NCBI RefSeq assembly: GCF_900163785.1
Contig: NZ_FUKN01000014.1
Location: 62,001-126,000, forward strand
DNA: 64,000 nt
Direction of reading: 5' to 3'
From: Psychrobacter sp. JB385
GTDB taxonomy: Bacteria > Pseudomonadota > Gammaproteobacteria > Pseudomonadales > Moraxellaceae
In this document: positions 48,619 to 58,529 of the stretch, in pieces
How the letters are laid out: every line of letters begins with the position of its first letter
Position numbering within the stretch: the first letter of the stretch is position 1
Position numbers and translations under genes: made by a program
Notes under the pieces: generated by a model
The model's input: only the letters and a program-made list of their open reading frames with translations
Told to the model about the DNA's origin: nothing
Databases searched by the model: none

Positions 48619-49596
48619 TTAAGGTTTTAATAATACTTTACCGTTTTTGCTAGATTGCAAATCACCATCGACGGCTTTTTTGATATTTGCCAAATCAAAC
48701 GTGGCTTCGACAGGCAGTTTGAGGTTGCCATTGGTCGCGCGTTCGATCAGCTCATCAATCAAGCGTTGTTTGTTATCGACACTCATCTCTTGGCTGATTT
48801 TGCTGCCCCAGAAGCCTTTGATAACCGCTTGTTTAAAGATGATATTGGTTGGGTCTAGGTTCATTGGCTTACCTGACATAATACCAAACGAAGCCAACGT
48901 GCCACCATGACCGAGCAATTCTAATAGATCGTTACTAGATTCACCGCCAATCGAGTCAACCGCCGCGCTTATTTTGTCATCGCCCACAAGTTTACGAACT
49001 TGATCTTTCCAGTCGTCATCTGAGGTGTTGATATTATTTTTGATACCCAGTGCGTCCAGCTCTTTTATCGCGTCCGCACTACGGACGACATTGATGGTAT
49101 TGATACCGCGTGCAGCGGCGAGCATCGCAAGTGATTTACCGACCGCACCATTAGCTGCATTATGAATGACCCATTGGCCTTCTTTTAGTTCTAAGAATTC
49201 AATAAGCATTAAGGCGCTAAGCGGCATGGCGATAAGCTGGCCTGCAATTTGATCTTCTAGACTGTCAGGAACGGCAAAGACCATGTCTTTTGAAGCCACA
49301 AAATACTCTGCCCATGTTGCTTGCACGCTGGCTGCCGCGACGCGCTGACCGACTTTGACGTCTTTCACATTATCCCCAATCGCATCAACGATGCCGACGG
49401 CTTCACTACCACCGATGGCTGGCAGCTCTGGCTTAAAGCCATACTGACCACGAATGGTAAGTAGGTCATGATTGTGAATAGAGGCCAGTATGGTTTTGAC
49501 TCGAACCTCATCGGCTTTTGGTTCAGGGATAGGGCTGTCGCCAAGGCTCAAGACTTCAGTGGGTTTGCCAAATTTACTATAAGTTGCGCTACGCAT
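48619..49596 (-). CDS. Zinc-free MDR oxidoreductase (quinone/enoyl reductase-like)
   Basis: A 325-residue MDR protein. The N-terminal GroES-like domain opens MRSATYSKFGKPTEVLSLGD and has ASIHNHDLLTIRGQYG and LPAIGGSEAVGIV; the Rossmann part has VIHNAANGAVGKSLAMLAAA, with AxGxxG-like binding loop. Zinc ligands are absent. It resembles mitochondrial-type 2-enoyl thioester reductases and NADPH:quinone reductases; substrate is unknown. Single gene between two gaps. Confidence 0.85.
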   Translation of the reverse strand: MRSATYSKFGKPTEVLSLGDSPIPEPKADEVRVKTILASIHNHDLLTIRGQYGFKPELPAIGGSEAVGIVDAIGDNVKDVKVGQRVAAASVQATWAEYFVASKDMVFAVPDSLEDQIAGQLIAMPLSALMLIEFLELKEGQWVIHNAANGAVGKSLAMLAAARGINTINVVRSADAIKELDALGIKNNINTSDDDWKDQVRKLVGDDKISAAVDSIGGESSNDLLELLGHGGTLASFGIMSGKPMNLDPTNIIFKQAVIKGFWGSKISQEMSVDNKQRLIDELIERATNGNLKLPVEATFDLANIKKAVDGDLQSSKNGKVLLKP

Positions 49597-49824
49597 GGGT
49601 GTGTCCTTTTTATTTTGAATGAAGTAATCGTACGTGATTGAATAGATTATTATTGGTCGATTATCGGCTCATTCATTTATTAATGATTAGTTATAAGCGC
49701 CCTATCAAGAAGCGCTTTATCCGCTCACCACAGTAGCAAGTCCGGCTTATCGTTATCAGTACTTATTTGGTTAAATAAGGTTAGTATTTGCTTACAGTTG
49801 TGAAGTAGCAGTTGCTCAGATTGT

Positions 49825-50451
49825 TTAATTGTTAACTTTGGCTTTATCTGTAGCTGTTGGGTCAATCACCTCAAATGTCTCATTAACGAGATTGGTCAGT
49901 AGCGGATCACCCTTGTCATTGACACGAAATAAGCCGTATTCTGCCGCTTCAAAAGCATTGGCATGACCTTCTTGGAAGAAAAAGGCATTGGTCGCAAGCT
50001 TGACCGAGCCGTTACGCAATCGGTAATGGATGGCTTTTTCATTGGCTGCCAAAGTATTGGGCTGATAACTATTTGCCAAGCGTACAAAGTGCCCGACATC
50101 GTGCTCATCTAAAGCAACTATCACATAACCGTCAGCCGATTTAGGACGGTCAACAGTTTTATCTAACGCATCCAAAATATCACGCTCCAAGGCATAATTA
50201 AGCGCCATATAATCGCCTTGCATAAAGCCACGCGGATCGACGGGCGCCAGTTGCAATAACACAGGAGTACCACTGGCAAGATGCGTCTCATACTTCATCA
50301 CATTCATACTGACAAAGGTCAAAACACCAATCAAACCCAGTACGGCAATGGTGATGCTCACGGCTGGTTTTTGCCACCATGCTATTTGACGCGATGCTAG
50401 GAAAGAGGCGAAGGCGTTGTTTGCATCAGTACGTTTATTGGCATCATTCAT
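49825..50451 (-). CDS. GDYXXLXY-domain membrane-anchored protein
   Basis: A 208-residue protein with one N-terminal TM helix (about 32-52) and an extracytoplasmic domain that carries the family motif QGDYMALNYAL (about 99-109). Function unknown. Its start overlaps the stop of the large membrane gene upstream by 4 bp (ATGA), so the two are translationally coupled and probably act together. This pairing with DUF2157/DUF4401 proteins is common. Confidence 0.85.
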   Translation of the reverse strand: MNDANKRTDANNAFASFLASRQIAWWQKPAVSITIAVLGLIGVLTFVSMNVMKYETHLASGTPVLLQLAPVDPRGFMQGDYMALNYALERDILDALDKTVDRPKSADGYVIVALDEHDVGHFVRLANSYQPNTLAANEKAIHYRLRNGSVKLATNAFFFQEGHANAFEAAEYGLFRVNDKGDPLLTNLVNETFEVIDPTATDKAKVNN

Positions 50452-52673
50452 GATACGTGCTCCTCACTATCGATCTGACTGGCGTTATGCTGGAGGTGCG
50501 CACTAGAGGCAGATAAGTCGTGAGCACGATAGCGTTTGACCAATATCCAGCGCAATAGCAGCAGCACGAGACCAACTACCAGCATCGAGACGGATTTGAC
50601 CAATAAAGACGTGTTGAGCTGGTAGTAGTACCAAAACACATAACACACCAAGGCAAACACGCCAATACCGAATAAAGTACGTGTGCTATTGGCCACAGCA
50701 ATGATAATAACCAAACTGGTGGCCAGCAACCCTGCAACATAGGTCGATATGATGCCTAAGACAATGACAGCGCTGCCAGTTATCAGCCCCACGGTAGAAT
50801 GCCATTGAATACGATAACGCTGCAAAATCAGATAAGCGGCATATAGGCTGGCGAGTGTGAGCAGCCCTTGTGCCCAGTAGTCGCTATAGCGAAACAGCGT
50901 GTCGCTATTATCGAAGCCATAACGGTATTCATCGACAATAAAATAGACAGAAATGTACAAAAGCATGAGAGCACTGGCATAACCAACGGCTTTTATCAGC
51001 TCAAAGCTTGCTAACTGCCACTGAGCTGGAATGCGTTGCAACAATCGATGACGCTGTAAATGACTGACAATCGCAATCAATGCCAATAGACCCAGACTGA
51101 TTTCGGGTAGCGCGTAATAACCGAGTAAAAAAACCACATAGCCAAACACCACTAAGCTACCAATCAATCGATACATAAAGCTTGGCACGATAAAGATCAA
51201 AGCACTTTGTAGCAATAAAAACACCCACACATCGAGTGGATGACTGATGCCACTTTCGCTCAAGCCATACACCACGTATAACTGACCTGCCACGCTGATC
51301 ATAAAGGCCAGACTGCTCAAAAACATGCTGCGACGCTGATGTTCATATCTAAATGCGATGAAGCCACACGCATTTAACAACAGCCCAATCACGCCGATTA
51401 TCATTGCATTGTCTAACGCGCCCGTACTTTCTAATATCAAGGTTAAAAAACCAATAAAGAACAAGCTGGCTAGCAGACCACTAAAACCAAAAAGAATCTG
51501 CACAAACCAAGGCGTGTCCTCTTGGTCATTATTATTGGCAAAGTTGGTTTCACTATTTTTATCAGTCGCATTGACCTCAACCGATTCATTGGCAATGTCA
51601 CTTGTCATAGTAGGTTTATGGCTTAAACGAGCCGCTTTACGCAGCCAAACAACAGCTGCTGAACTCAGACCAACCAGTAGCAGCGCCAACACTAAAAAAC
51701 CACTGCTATTAGTGTTTTCTAATAAGAATCTACTTGCCCAACACATCACTACGACAATGATAGAGAAGCTGACATAGGTCAGCATCAGTACATCGACACG
51801 ATATCGGTAAAATCGCCACACCATAAAGGCACACCAAATACCCCATAGCGATAATAAAATCAGAGGCATCGTGACGCCACGGTTGTCAAAAATAGTAAAG
51901 ATAGCAAGATGAGTGATGGCGTAGGTACTGAATAGACCCACCACATAAGTGCTCCAGTGCAACCCAGCTCTAGTATGATTTTGTCTATGAGTGGCGATAG
52001 GAGACAGAGTATCTACATCTGCTTTGGTAGAAGTCGTTTGAGAGGGGGTTTTATGGTCAATAAAAAACAGCCAGAGAGTCAGCGCGACAAAATTAGTGAC
52101 GGCAAGCACGCCTATTTCTACCACGCCTTGGTATACATTATCGTTAAACAAAAAACCAGTCACGTCGAGATAAGACAGTAGACAAGCATTCAGTAGACCC
52201 AACCACAACAACCACAGCGCAGGGAAACGAGCAATCACGGCCCACGGCGTAATCAATAGCGCCCACACAAAGAACAACTGCCATGTGTCTGCGCCTGTCT
52301 GATAAGTCTGTCCAAACAAAGCAAGTAAGCTGCCAGTAATGATACTGGCAATGAGCAAAAGCAATTGACGAATGAGGAAAAACTGTCGCCTAACACACAA
52401 GCCAACGTAGAGGGCGATGGTTATAACCAGAGCGCCTTCGACCAATGCAAACTTACCCATTTTGCCCATGTCTGACCAGTTATAAGCGATAAAGAAAACA
52501 AGGGCTAAAGCCAGTGCGACTGATCCAATCACCAGCAGCGCTTTATCAAAAAAAGTAAGCCATGCTTGCTGGGTGGGGTAGACGTCAAAGTGGGCAGCCG
52601 TATCATCGCTGCGTTCGATAGGAGGGGTATTGTGTTTAAGCAAATGCTCAGTCGTGCGCTGTGGGTGGTTCAT
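50448..52673 (-). CDS. DUF2157 + DUF4401 multi-spanning membrane protein
   Basis: A 741-residue protein with about 20 predicted TM helices. The N-terminal cytoplasmic segment and first helices (WLTFFDKALLVIGSVALALA, then FFIAYNWSDMGKMGKFALVE) match DUF2157; the C-terminal half matches DUF4401. A polar Asn/Glu/Asp-rich cytoplasmic loop sits at about 360-390 and another at about 218-240. Role unknown; coupled to the GDYXXLXY gene. Confidence 0.83.
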   Translation of the reverse strand: MNHPQRTTEHLLKHNTPPIERSDDTAAHFDVYPTQQAWLTFFDKALLVIGSVALALALVFFIAYNWSDMGKMGKFALVEGALVITIALYVGLCVRRQFFLIRQLLLLIASIITGSLLALFGQTYQTGADTWQLFFVWALLITPWAVIARFPALWLLWLGLLNACLLSYLDVTGFLFNDNVYQGVVEIGVLAVTNFVALTLWLFFIDHKTPSQTTSTKADVDTLSPIATHRQNHTRAGLHWSTYVVGLFSTYAITHLAIFTIFDNRGVTMPLILLSLWGIWCAFMVWRFYRYRVDVLMLTYVSFSIIVVVMCWASRFLLENTNSSGFLVLALLLVGLSSAAVVWLRKAARLSHKPTMTSDIANESVEVNATDKNSETNFANNNDQEDTPWFVQILFGFSGLLASLFFIGFLTLILESTGALDNAMIIGVIGLLLNACGFIAFRYEHQRRSMFLSSLAFMISVAGQLYVVYGLSESGISHPLDVWVFLLLQSALIFIVPSFMYRLIGSLVVFGYVVFLLGYYALPEISLGLLALIAIVSHLQRHRLLQRIPAQWQLASFELIKAVGYASALMLLYISVYFIVDEYRYGFDNSDTLFRYSDYWAQGLLTLASLYAAYLILQRYRIQWHSTVGLITGSAVIVLGIISTYVAGLLATSLVIIIAVANSTRTLFGIGVFALVCYVFWYYYQLNTSLLVKSVSMLVVGLVLLLLRWILVKRYRAHDLSASSAHLQHNASQIDSEEHVS

Positions 52674-53718
52674 AGCACGCTCTCATTAAAAACAGTGTAA
52701 AGACTATCTTATCAAAACTATCCGCTTAACCCAGTCATTTATCAACAATCCTCTTAGTATAATTGTAGCGTCTTTAAAACTGCTCAATTCAAGCAAGTTT
52801 TGGCAAAAATGAGTGAAACGATAGGTGCTCGTTTTGGTCTTAAATTTGCTCGATAGACAGATGCTAACGATGATATGGCTTCTAAGTGTATTTTCGTTGT
52901 CCATTTTTGCCATGGTTTTATGGAGTTCTTACAAAAATAAATGACAGAAAAAAATAAAATATTTAGAAGGTTTTGCGACAGAAAATAAGTTTGATGATGG
53001 AGACAATCCTCATAGGATTGGCGAACTAAAATATTCACTGGGTCTTTACGATCAGTGATAAGTTATTAAAAACAATATTATAAGTGAAAATTATCATATT
53101 TTTTTCTACGTTTTGCTCAATACCTTATAAATACGAACTTTTCGAATCGTCATAGTTAATTACGGCTGTAAAGTAAATCGCATAAAATAGAGAGTAGTAA
53201 ACGGTAATTTTTTGGCGATAAATGGTCATAAATCAGACAGAAAAAATTCTATTATTGTTCAATTTTTACTCAATATTGACCCATCAAAAATACCTATTTT
53301 TAGGGTTTTCTTATACTTATGTTCACCCAGAGCATATTGAAAATTGTTGACATTGATACTATTTTTTATTACTAATGGTTATCCATAATGTTACTAATAA
53401 TTATCCAACGTCATCTCTATTACCACAGTTAAGTCTCAATTTTGTTTCAAAATTTATACTTCAACGGTCGAATAAAGCGATGAGCGGTATAAATATTGAG
53501 AATTCACTGGTGCTCAGATCTAACGCCTTCAAGTCTATTAGACTGCGATTTTAGGAGCACTGCCGCATTGGTCGCTGTGATGATGAGTGCTGTGAGCGTG
53601 GTTAGAATGCTCATGGTTAGAAGATGAATAGAGTGGATAGTAGCAGCATACGGATAAATTAAATGGACTTACTACAACTCAGTAAATCCGCCCAGCCACT
53701 TACCTGCTAGGATATTAC
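52674..53718. other. Long gap before the opp operon, no gene seen
   Basis: 1045 bp, strongly AT-rich. Two overlapping minus-strand frames (52704-52913 and 52784-53038) have no RBS and no recognisable domain. The right half holds a possible promoter at 53347-53376. The left half resembles decayed coding DNA in composition, but I cannot identify a source. Confidence 0.5.
53347..53376 (+). promoter_or_regulatory. Possible opp operon promoter
   Basis: Perfect TTGACA at 53347-53352, with ACTAAT at 53371-53376 after 18 bp. The -10 is moderate. It implies a leader of about 340 nt before oppA. Confidence 0.4.
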
Positions 53719-55392
53719 ATGATGCGCCCCTCCAATCACCTTTTGACGTCTGTATTTTTACCCACTTCTCTTGTACTGGCCATGTTTATGACAGGCTGTA
53801 GTGATAAGTCTGCAAGTGATGGTACTGCCAGCCAATCTTCAAATATCGATCCGAATGTATTGGCTGAAAAACAAGAGTTGGTTGTCAATAATGCCGCCGA
53901 GCCAGAGTCGCTGGATCCGCACAAGGTATCAGGGGTTCCAGAATCTGGTATTGATCGTCAGATGTTTGAAGGTCTAACCAATACCGATGCAGATGGTAAG
54001 ACCATTCCGGGTATGGCAACCAGTTGGGAGAGTCCTGATAATAAAGTATGGACGTTTAAATTGCGTGATGCCAAATGGTCAAATGGTGATCCTGTAACCG
54101 CAGAAGATTTTGCTTATAGCCTGCGCCGTCTAGTCGATCCAGAGACCGCATCCCCTTATTCGAGCTATCTCGTTGATGCCAAGATTGTGGGTGCTGAGCA
54201 AATAGTCGAAGGCAAGGCAGGCATAGACACGCTTGGTGTCAAAGCCGTCGATGACAAAACCTTGCAAGTGACATTATCAGAGCCAGTGCCTTATTTTCCA
54301 GATATGATGATCCATAACTCGGTCAAGCCCGTCCACCAAAAGACAGTCGAAGAATTTGGTGATAAATGGACTGATCCTGCCAATATCGTGGTCAACGGCC
54401 CTTACAAAGTCAGTAAATGGCAAGTCAACGATCAAATCGTCCTAACGCGTAACCCTGCTTATTACGATGACGCCAATACCAAAATTGATACTGTCACCAT
54501 GCTCGCGATTCCTTCTAGTACCACTGATGTGGCGCGCTATCAGGCAGGTGAGATTGACATGACATACAATGAAGTTCCAACTGAGCAGTTTGCGTCTCTC
54601 AAAGAGCAGCTTGGTGATGAGCTCACCGTCTCTCCTTATCTATGCACCTATTATTATGAATTTAATAACGTCAAACCACCATTTAATGATGTCAAAGTAC
54701 GCCGTGCGCTCGCCTTGGCGTTAGATCGTGACACGGTGGTAGACAAGGTCATCGGTCAAGGACAAACCGCGGCCTATCAGTTGACACCGATCGCGACCAA
54801 TGGCGGCGTAAAAAACACGCCAGAATGGTCAACGTGGGATCAAGAGAAGCGTCTTGCCGAAGCCAAAAAACTGCTGAATGAAGCAGGCTATAACGAGAGC
54901 AACCCACTGAAATTTGAGCTTTTATACAACACCAACGATCTTCATAAGAAAACGGCGGTTGCCGTTGCCTCGCTATGGAAGCAATCGCTTGGCTTTGTCG
55001 ATGTAAGCTTGATCAATAAAGAGTGGAAAACCTACCTCGATACGCGCCGTAATGGTAACTATCAAATCGCTCGTGCGGGTTGGTGTGGTGATTACAACGA
55101 AGCCTCAACCTTCTTAAATATCGTAAAAACAGGCAATAGTAATAACCACGGTAAATACTCTAATGCCAACTTTGATAGCCTCATGGCACAAACCCTAAAA
55201 CCAGGTGTGACGCCTGAGCAGCGTACCGATTTATACAATAAAGCCGAAGCTCAACTAGACCAAGACATGCCTTTATTAAATGTCTATCACTATGTTAGCC
55301 CTCGTTTGATCAAGCCTTATGTCATCGGCTTCCCAATGAAAGATGCCTTGAATAACTGGCAGGCAAAAGATTTGTCTATCGCCAAACACTAA
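53719..55392 (+). CDS. oppA: Oligopeptide ABC transporter, substrate-binding lipoprotein
   Basis: The periplasmic receptor of a peptide importer, 557 residues. The signal ends in a lipobox MTGC with acylated Cys at about 27, followed by a Ser/Asp linker. SBP family 5 features: NNAAEPESLDPHKVSGVPES (about 56-75), MATSWESPDNKVWTFKLRDA and VTAEDFAYSLRRLVDP. It resembles OppA/MppA more than DppA; ligand range is not known. ATG 53719 has AGGA 6 nt upstream. The four remaining subunits follow in order. Confidence 0.93.
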   Translation: MMRPSNHLLTSVFLPTSLVLAMFMTGCSDKSASDGTASQSSNIDPNVLAEKQELVVNNAAEPESLDPHKVSGVPESGIDRQMFEGLTNTDADGKTIPGMATSWESPDNKVWTFKLRDAKWSNGDPVTAEDFAYSLRRLVDPETASPYSSYLVDAKIVGAEQIVEGKAGIDTLGVKAVDDKTLQVTLSEPVPYFPDMMIHNSVKPVHQKTVEEFGDKWTDPANIVVNGPYKVSKWQVNDQIVLTRNPAYYDDANTKIDTVTMLAIPSSTTDVARYQAGEIDMTYNEVPTEQFASLKEQLGDELTVSPYLCTYYYEFNNVKPPFNDVKVRRALALALDRDTVVDKVIGQGQTAAYQLTPIATNGGVKNTPEWSTWDQEKRLAEAKKLLNEAGYNESNPLKFELLYNTNDLHKKTAVAVASLWKQSLGFVDVSLINKEWKTYLDTRRNGNYQIARAGWCGDYNEASTFLNIVKTGNSNNHGKYSNANFDSLMAQTLKPGVTPEQRTDLYNKAEAQLDQDMPLLNVYHYVSPRLIKPYVIGFPMKDALNNWQAKDLSIAKH

Positions 55393-55549
55393 TAAATCAG
55401 AATTTTAATAGGTGAGTGTGATGTAGACCGCTTCGGCTGGTTCATCGCACTCGCTGCTATTGTCAGTAAGTGATTACTGCATGTTATATCTGTTGTATCC
55501 TTCCGGCTTTAATTGGGCTTATGAAGGGGCACTTCCATAAAGAGGTCTT

Positions 55550-56470
55550 ATGTTAAAACTGATTTTTCGGCGTATTTTAGAGGCCATCCCGACCTTATTT
55601 GTTTTGATAACTGTCTCCTTTTTTATGATGCGCTTAGCGCCTGGTAATCCTTTCTCAGGCGATCGTACTTTAACACCAGCGGTAATGGCTAACATTGAAG
55701 CCAAGTACAATCTCAACGACCCCTTGTGGTTACAGTATATCCATTATTTAGGACAGCTTGCGGTAGGCGACCTTGGACCGTCTTTTAAGTATAAAGACTA
55801 TACGGTCAATGAGTTGTTGTCGCAGTCGTTTCCGGTATCTATGGAACTTGGGATTTATGCGTTTGTCCTCGCATTGGTTTTGGGGCTGATCTTTGGGGTA
55901 ATAGCCGCACTTAAGCAAAACTCATGGCTCGATTATGTATTGATGGCGTTTGCGATGACAGGGGTTGTAATTCCAAGCTTTGTTAAAGCGCCGCTCTTGG
56001 TACTCATCTTTGCGATCATTTTACACTGGCTACCAGCGGGTGGGTGGAATGATGGCGCACTGCAAAACCTTATATTACCCGTCACTGCTTTAGCATTGGC
56101 CTATACGGCGAGTATCGCGCGGATCATGCGCGGATCGATGATTGAGGTGATGAACAGTCAATATATTCGCACGGCGAGAGCCAAAGGCTTACCGATGCAC
56201 CGGATTGTCATGAAGCACGCGCTTAGACCAGCGATGCTGCCTGTGATCTCGTATTTAGGCCCTGCCTTTGTCGGTATTATTACAGGCTCTATTGTGATTG
56301 AGACCATTTTTGGTTTGCCAGGTATTGGGCAGTTATTCGTAAATGGCGCCCTAAACCGCGATTATGGCGTGGTGCTTAGTTTGACGATTTTGGTGGGTGT
56401 GCTGACCATTACGTTCAATGCCATTGTTGATATTTTATACGCCATGATTGACCCAAAGATTCAGTATTAA
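55550..56470 (+). CDS. oppB: Peptide ABC transporter permease OppB
   Basis: A 306-residue permease with about six TM helices. N-terminal FRRILEAIPTLFVLITVSFF, a conserved RLAPGNPF and the EAA loop EVMNSQYIRTARAKGLPMHR (about 202-221) that contacts the ATPases. 158 bp after oppA; AAAGAGG precedes ATG 55550. Confidence 0.95.
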   Translation: MLKLIFRRILEAIPTLFVLITVSFFMMRLAPGNPFSGDRTLTPAVMANIEAKYNLNDPLWLQYIHYLGQLAVGDLGPSFKYKDYTVNELLSQSFPVSMELGIYAFVLALVLGLIFGVIAALKQNSWLDYVLMAFAMTGVVIPSFVKAPLLVLIFAIILHWLPAGGWNDGALQNLILPVTALALAYTASIARIMRGSMIEVMNSQYIRTARAKGLPMHRIVMKHALRPAMLPVISYLGPAFVGIITGSIVIETIFGLPGIGQLFVNGALNRDYGVVLSLTILVGVLTITFNAIVDILYAMIDPKIQY

Positions 56471-56513
56471 ATATGGCGAATTATTATTTAAGTAGATTAT
56501 TACAAGGACAACT

Positions 56514-57419
56514 ATGAGCCTTATTGTAGACCAGCCCACCGACATTATCCTGTCGCCAGCGAAAGAGATTAAAGGTCGCAGTCTTTGGCAAGATGCGTGG
56601 CGACGTTTTTATCAAAACAAGGCAGCGGTTGCCAGCTTTTTTATTTTATTACTGATTGGCGCTTTTGTCCTATTTGTTCCTCTGTTTGCCCCTTTTGGTT
56701 ATGCCGAAACCGACTGGAACTTCATGCAAGCTGCGCCGTCTATCGAAAATAAGCATTACTTTGGTACCGACTCTCTCGGTCGAGACTTATTGGTGCGTAC
56801 TGCCGTTGGTGGTCGTATTTCTTTGATGGTTGGGATAGCGGGAGCAACGGTTGCTGTGCTTTTTGGCACTGTCTATGGCGCGACGTCAGGCTATCTTGGC
56901 GGCAAAGTCGACATGATTATGATGCGGTTCTTAGAGATTCTAAGCGCCTTTCCGTTCATGTTTTTTGTGATTTTATTGGTCACGATATTTGGGCGTAACC
57001 TAATCCTAATCTTTGTCGCTATCGGACTGGTATCTTGGTTGGATGTGGCTCGGATTGTTCGCGGTCAGACGCTCAGCCTCAAGAGTAAAGAGTTCATTGA
57101 AGCGGCTCACGTTGGCGGTGTGTCAGGCTTTAATATTATCCTGCGTCATATCGTGCCCAATGTACTTGGCGTGGTCGTTATCTATGCCTCACTACTGGTG
57201 CCGACGATGATTTTGTTTGAATCATTTTTGAGCTTTTTGGGATTGGGTGTGCAAGAACCGATGACCAGTTGGGGCGCACTACTGCAAGAAGGCTCTCGCA
57301 CCATGCAAGTAGCGCCTTGGCAGATTTTGATTCCGTCGGCTTTTCTGGTCATTACGCTATTTTGCTTTAACTTTATTGGCGATGGTCTACGCGATGCGTT
57401 TGACCCTAAAGACCGCTAG
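56514..57419 (+). CDS. oppC: Peptide ABC transporter permease OppC
   Basis: A 301-residue permease with OppC-type N-terminal segment (SLWQDAWRRFYQNKAAVASF), HYFGTDSLGRDLLVRTAVGG and the EAA loop KSKEFIEAAHVGGVSGFNII. About six TM helices. 43 bp after oppB, AAGGA upstream of ATG 56514. Confidence 0.95.
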   Translation: MSLIVDQPTDIILSPAKEIKGRSLWQDAWRRFYQNKAAVASFFILLLIGAFVLFVPLFAPFGYAETDWNFMQAAPSIENKHYFGTDSLGRDLLVRTAVGGRISLMVGIAGATVAVLFGTVYGATSGYLGGKVDMIMMRFLEILSAFPFMFFVILLVTIFGRNLILIFVAIGLVSWLDVARIVRGQTLSLKSKEFIEAAHVGGVSGFNIILRHIVPNVLGVVVIYASLLVPTMILFESFLSFLGLGVQEPMTSWGALLQEGSRTMQVAPWQILIPSAFLVITLFCFNFIGDGLRDAFDPKDR

Positions 57420-57431
57420 GAGAGTGACATC

Positions 57432-58526
57432 GTGGTAACTAAAGATTTCAGTAACACCATTAATAACAATCTTAATGAGGGTTCTAGCAACAGTCTCATT
57501 ACGCCTCCCAACACCTTGCTAGCAGTAAAAGATTTGTCTGTTCAGTTCAAGACTGAGGATGGTCTGGTGACCGCGGTGAATGGGTTAAATTTTGATCTGC
57601 ATGAGGGTGAAACCTTAGGCATCGTTGGCGAATCAGGCTCTGGCAAGTCGCAGACTGCCTTTGCCATTATGGGACTGCTAGCAAAAAATGGTCATGCCAA
57701 AGGCTCAGTACGCTTTCAAGGCAATGAGCTACTAGGCTTACCGCAAAAGGCTCTGAATAAAATCCGTGCCGAGCAGGTGGCGATGATTTTTCAAGATCCC
57801 ATGACGTCACTCAATCCTTATATGAAAATCGGCGATCAGCTCGCCGAAGTATTGATATTGCATAAAGGAATGAATAAAAAGGACGCGTGGGTAGAGTCGA
57901 TACGCATGTTAGATGCGGTCAAAATCCCTGAGGCCAAAAAACGCATTGGCATGTATCCGCATGAATTTTCAGGTGGTATGCGTCAGCGAGTGATGATTGC
58001 GATGGCATTACTCTGTCGCCCCAAGTTGTTGATTGCTGATGAGCCTACCACTGCACTCGATGTGACGGTGCAAGCGCAAATCATGGTGCTACTCAATGAG
58101 CTAAAACGCGACTTCGGTACAACGATCATCATGATTACCCATGATTTGGGCGTGGTGGCGGGTATCTGTGATCGCGTCCTAGTGATGTACGCTGGTCGCA
58201 CGATGGCCTATGGCGAGACGGAGGAGATTTTTTATACGCCAACCCATCCGTATACCATCGGATTATTAAAAGCCATTCCGCGTCTGGATAATGAAATCGG
58301 CAAGCTTGAGACGATTCCCGGTAGTCCGCCAAACTTATTGGACTTGCCTGCAGGCTGTCCTTTTTATGAGCGTTGTCCTCATGCGATGGATATCTGCCGT
58401 GATACACCGCCGCCGCTTGAGTTTTTGCCGCATGATCGTCAGCGCGCTTGTCATTGGCATCCTGAAACAGAAACGGATACCTCGGCAGATATTCATGCCA
58501 ATCATCAACCAGAGATAGAGGGGTAG
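57432..58526 (+). CDS. oppD: Peptide ABC transporter ATPase OppD
   Basis: A 364-residue ATPase of the importer: Walker A GESGSGKSQT, signature FSGGMRQRVMIAMALLCRPK, Walker B LLIADEPTTALD, then the C-terminal oligopeptide-transporter motif with Cys cluster (CPFYERCPHAMDIC) that may bind a [4Fe-4S] cluster in homologues. GTG start 57432 follows AGGAGAG. About 30 residues precede the usual N-terminus and are polar. Confidence 0.95.
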   Translation: MVTKDFSNTINNNLNEGSSNSLITPPNTLLAVKDLSVQFKTEDGLVTAVNGLNFDLHEGETLGIVGESGSGKSQTAFAIMGLLAKNGHAKGSVRFQGNELLGLPQKALNKIRAEQVAMIFQDPMTSLNPYMKIGDQLAEVLILHKGMNKKDAWVESIRMLDAVKIPEAKKRIGMYPHEFSGGMRQRVMIAMALLCRPKLLIADEPTTALDVTVQAQIMVLLNELKRDFGTTIIMITHDLGVVAGICDRVLVMYAGRTMAYGETEEIFYTPTHPYTIGLLKAIPRLDNEIGKLETIPGSPPNLLDLPAGCPFYERCPHAMDICRDTPPPLEFLPHDRQRACHWHPETETDTSADIHANHQPEIEG

Positions 58527-58529
58527 ACG

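Noticed and set aside
52704..53038. Two overlapping minus-strand frames before oppA
   Set aside because: Different frames over the same AT-rich DNA, no RBS, no family resemblance.
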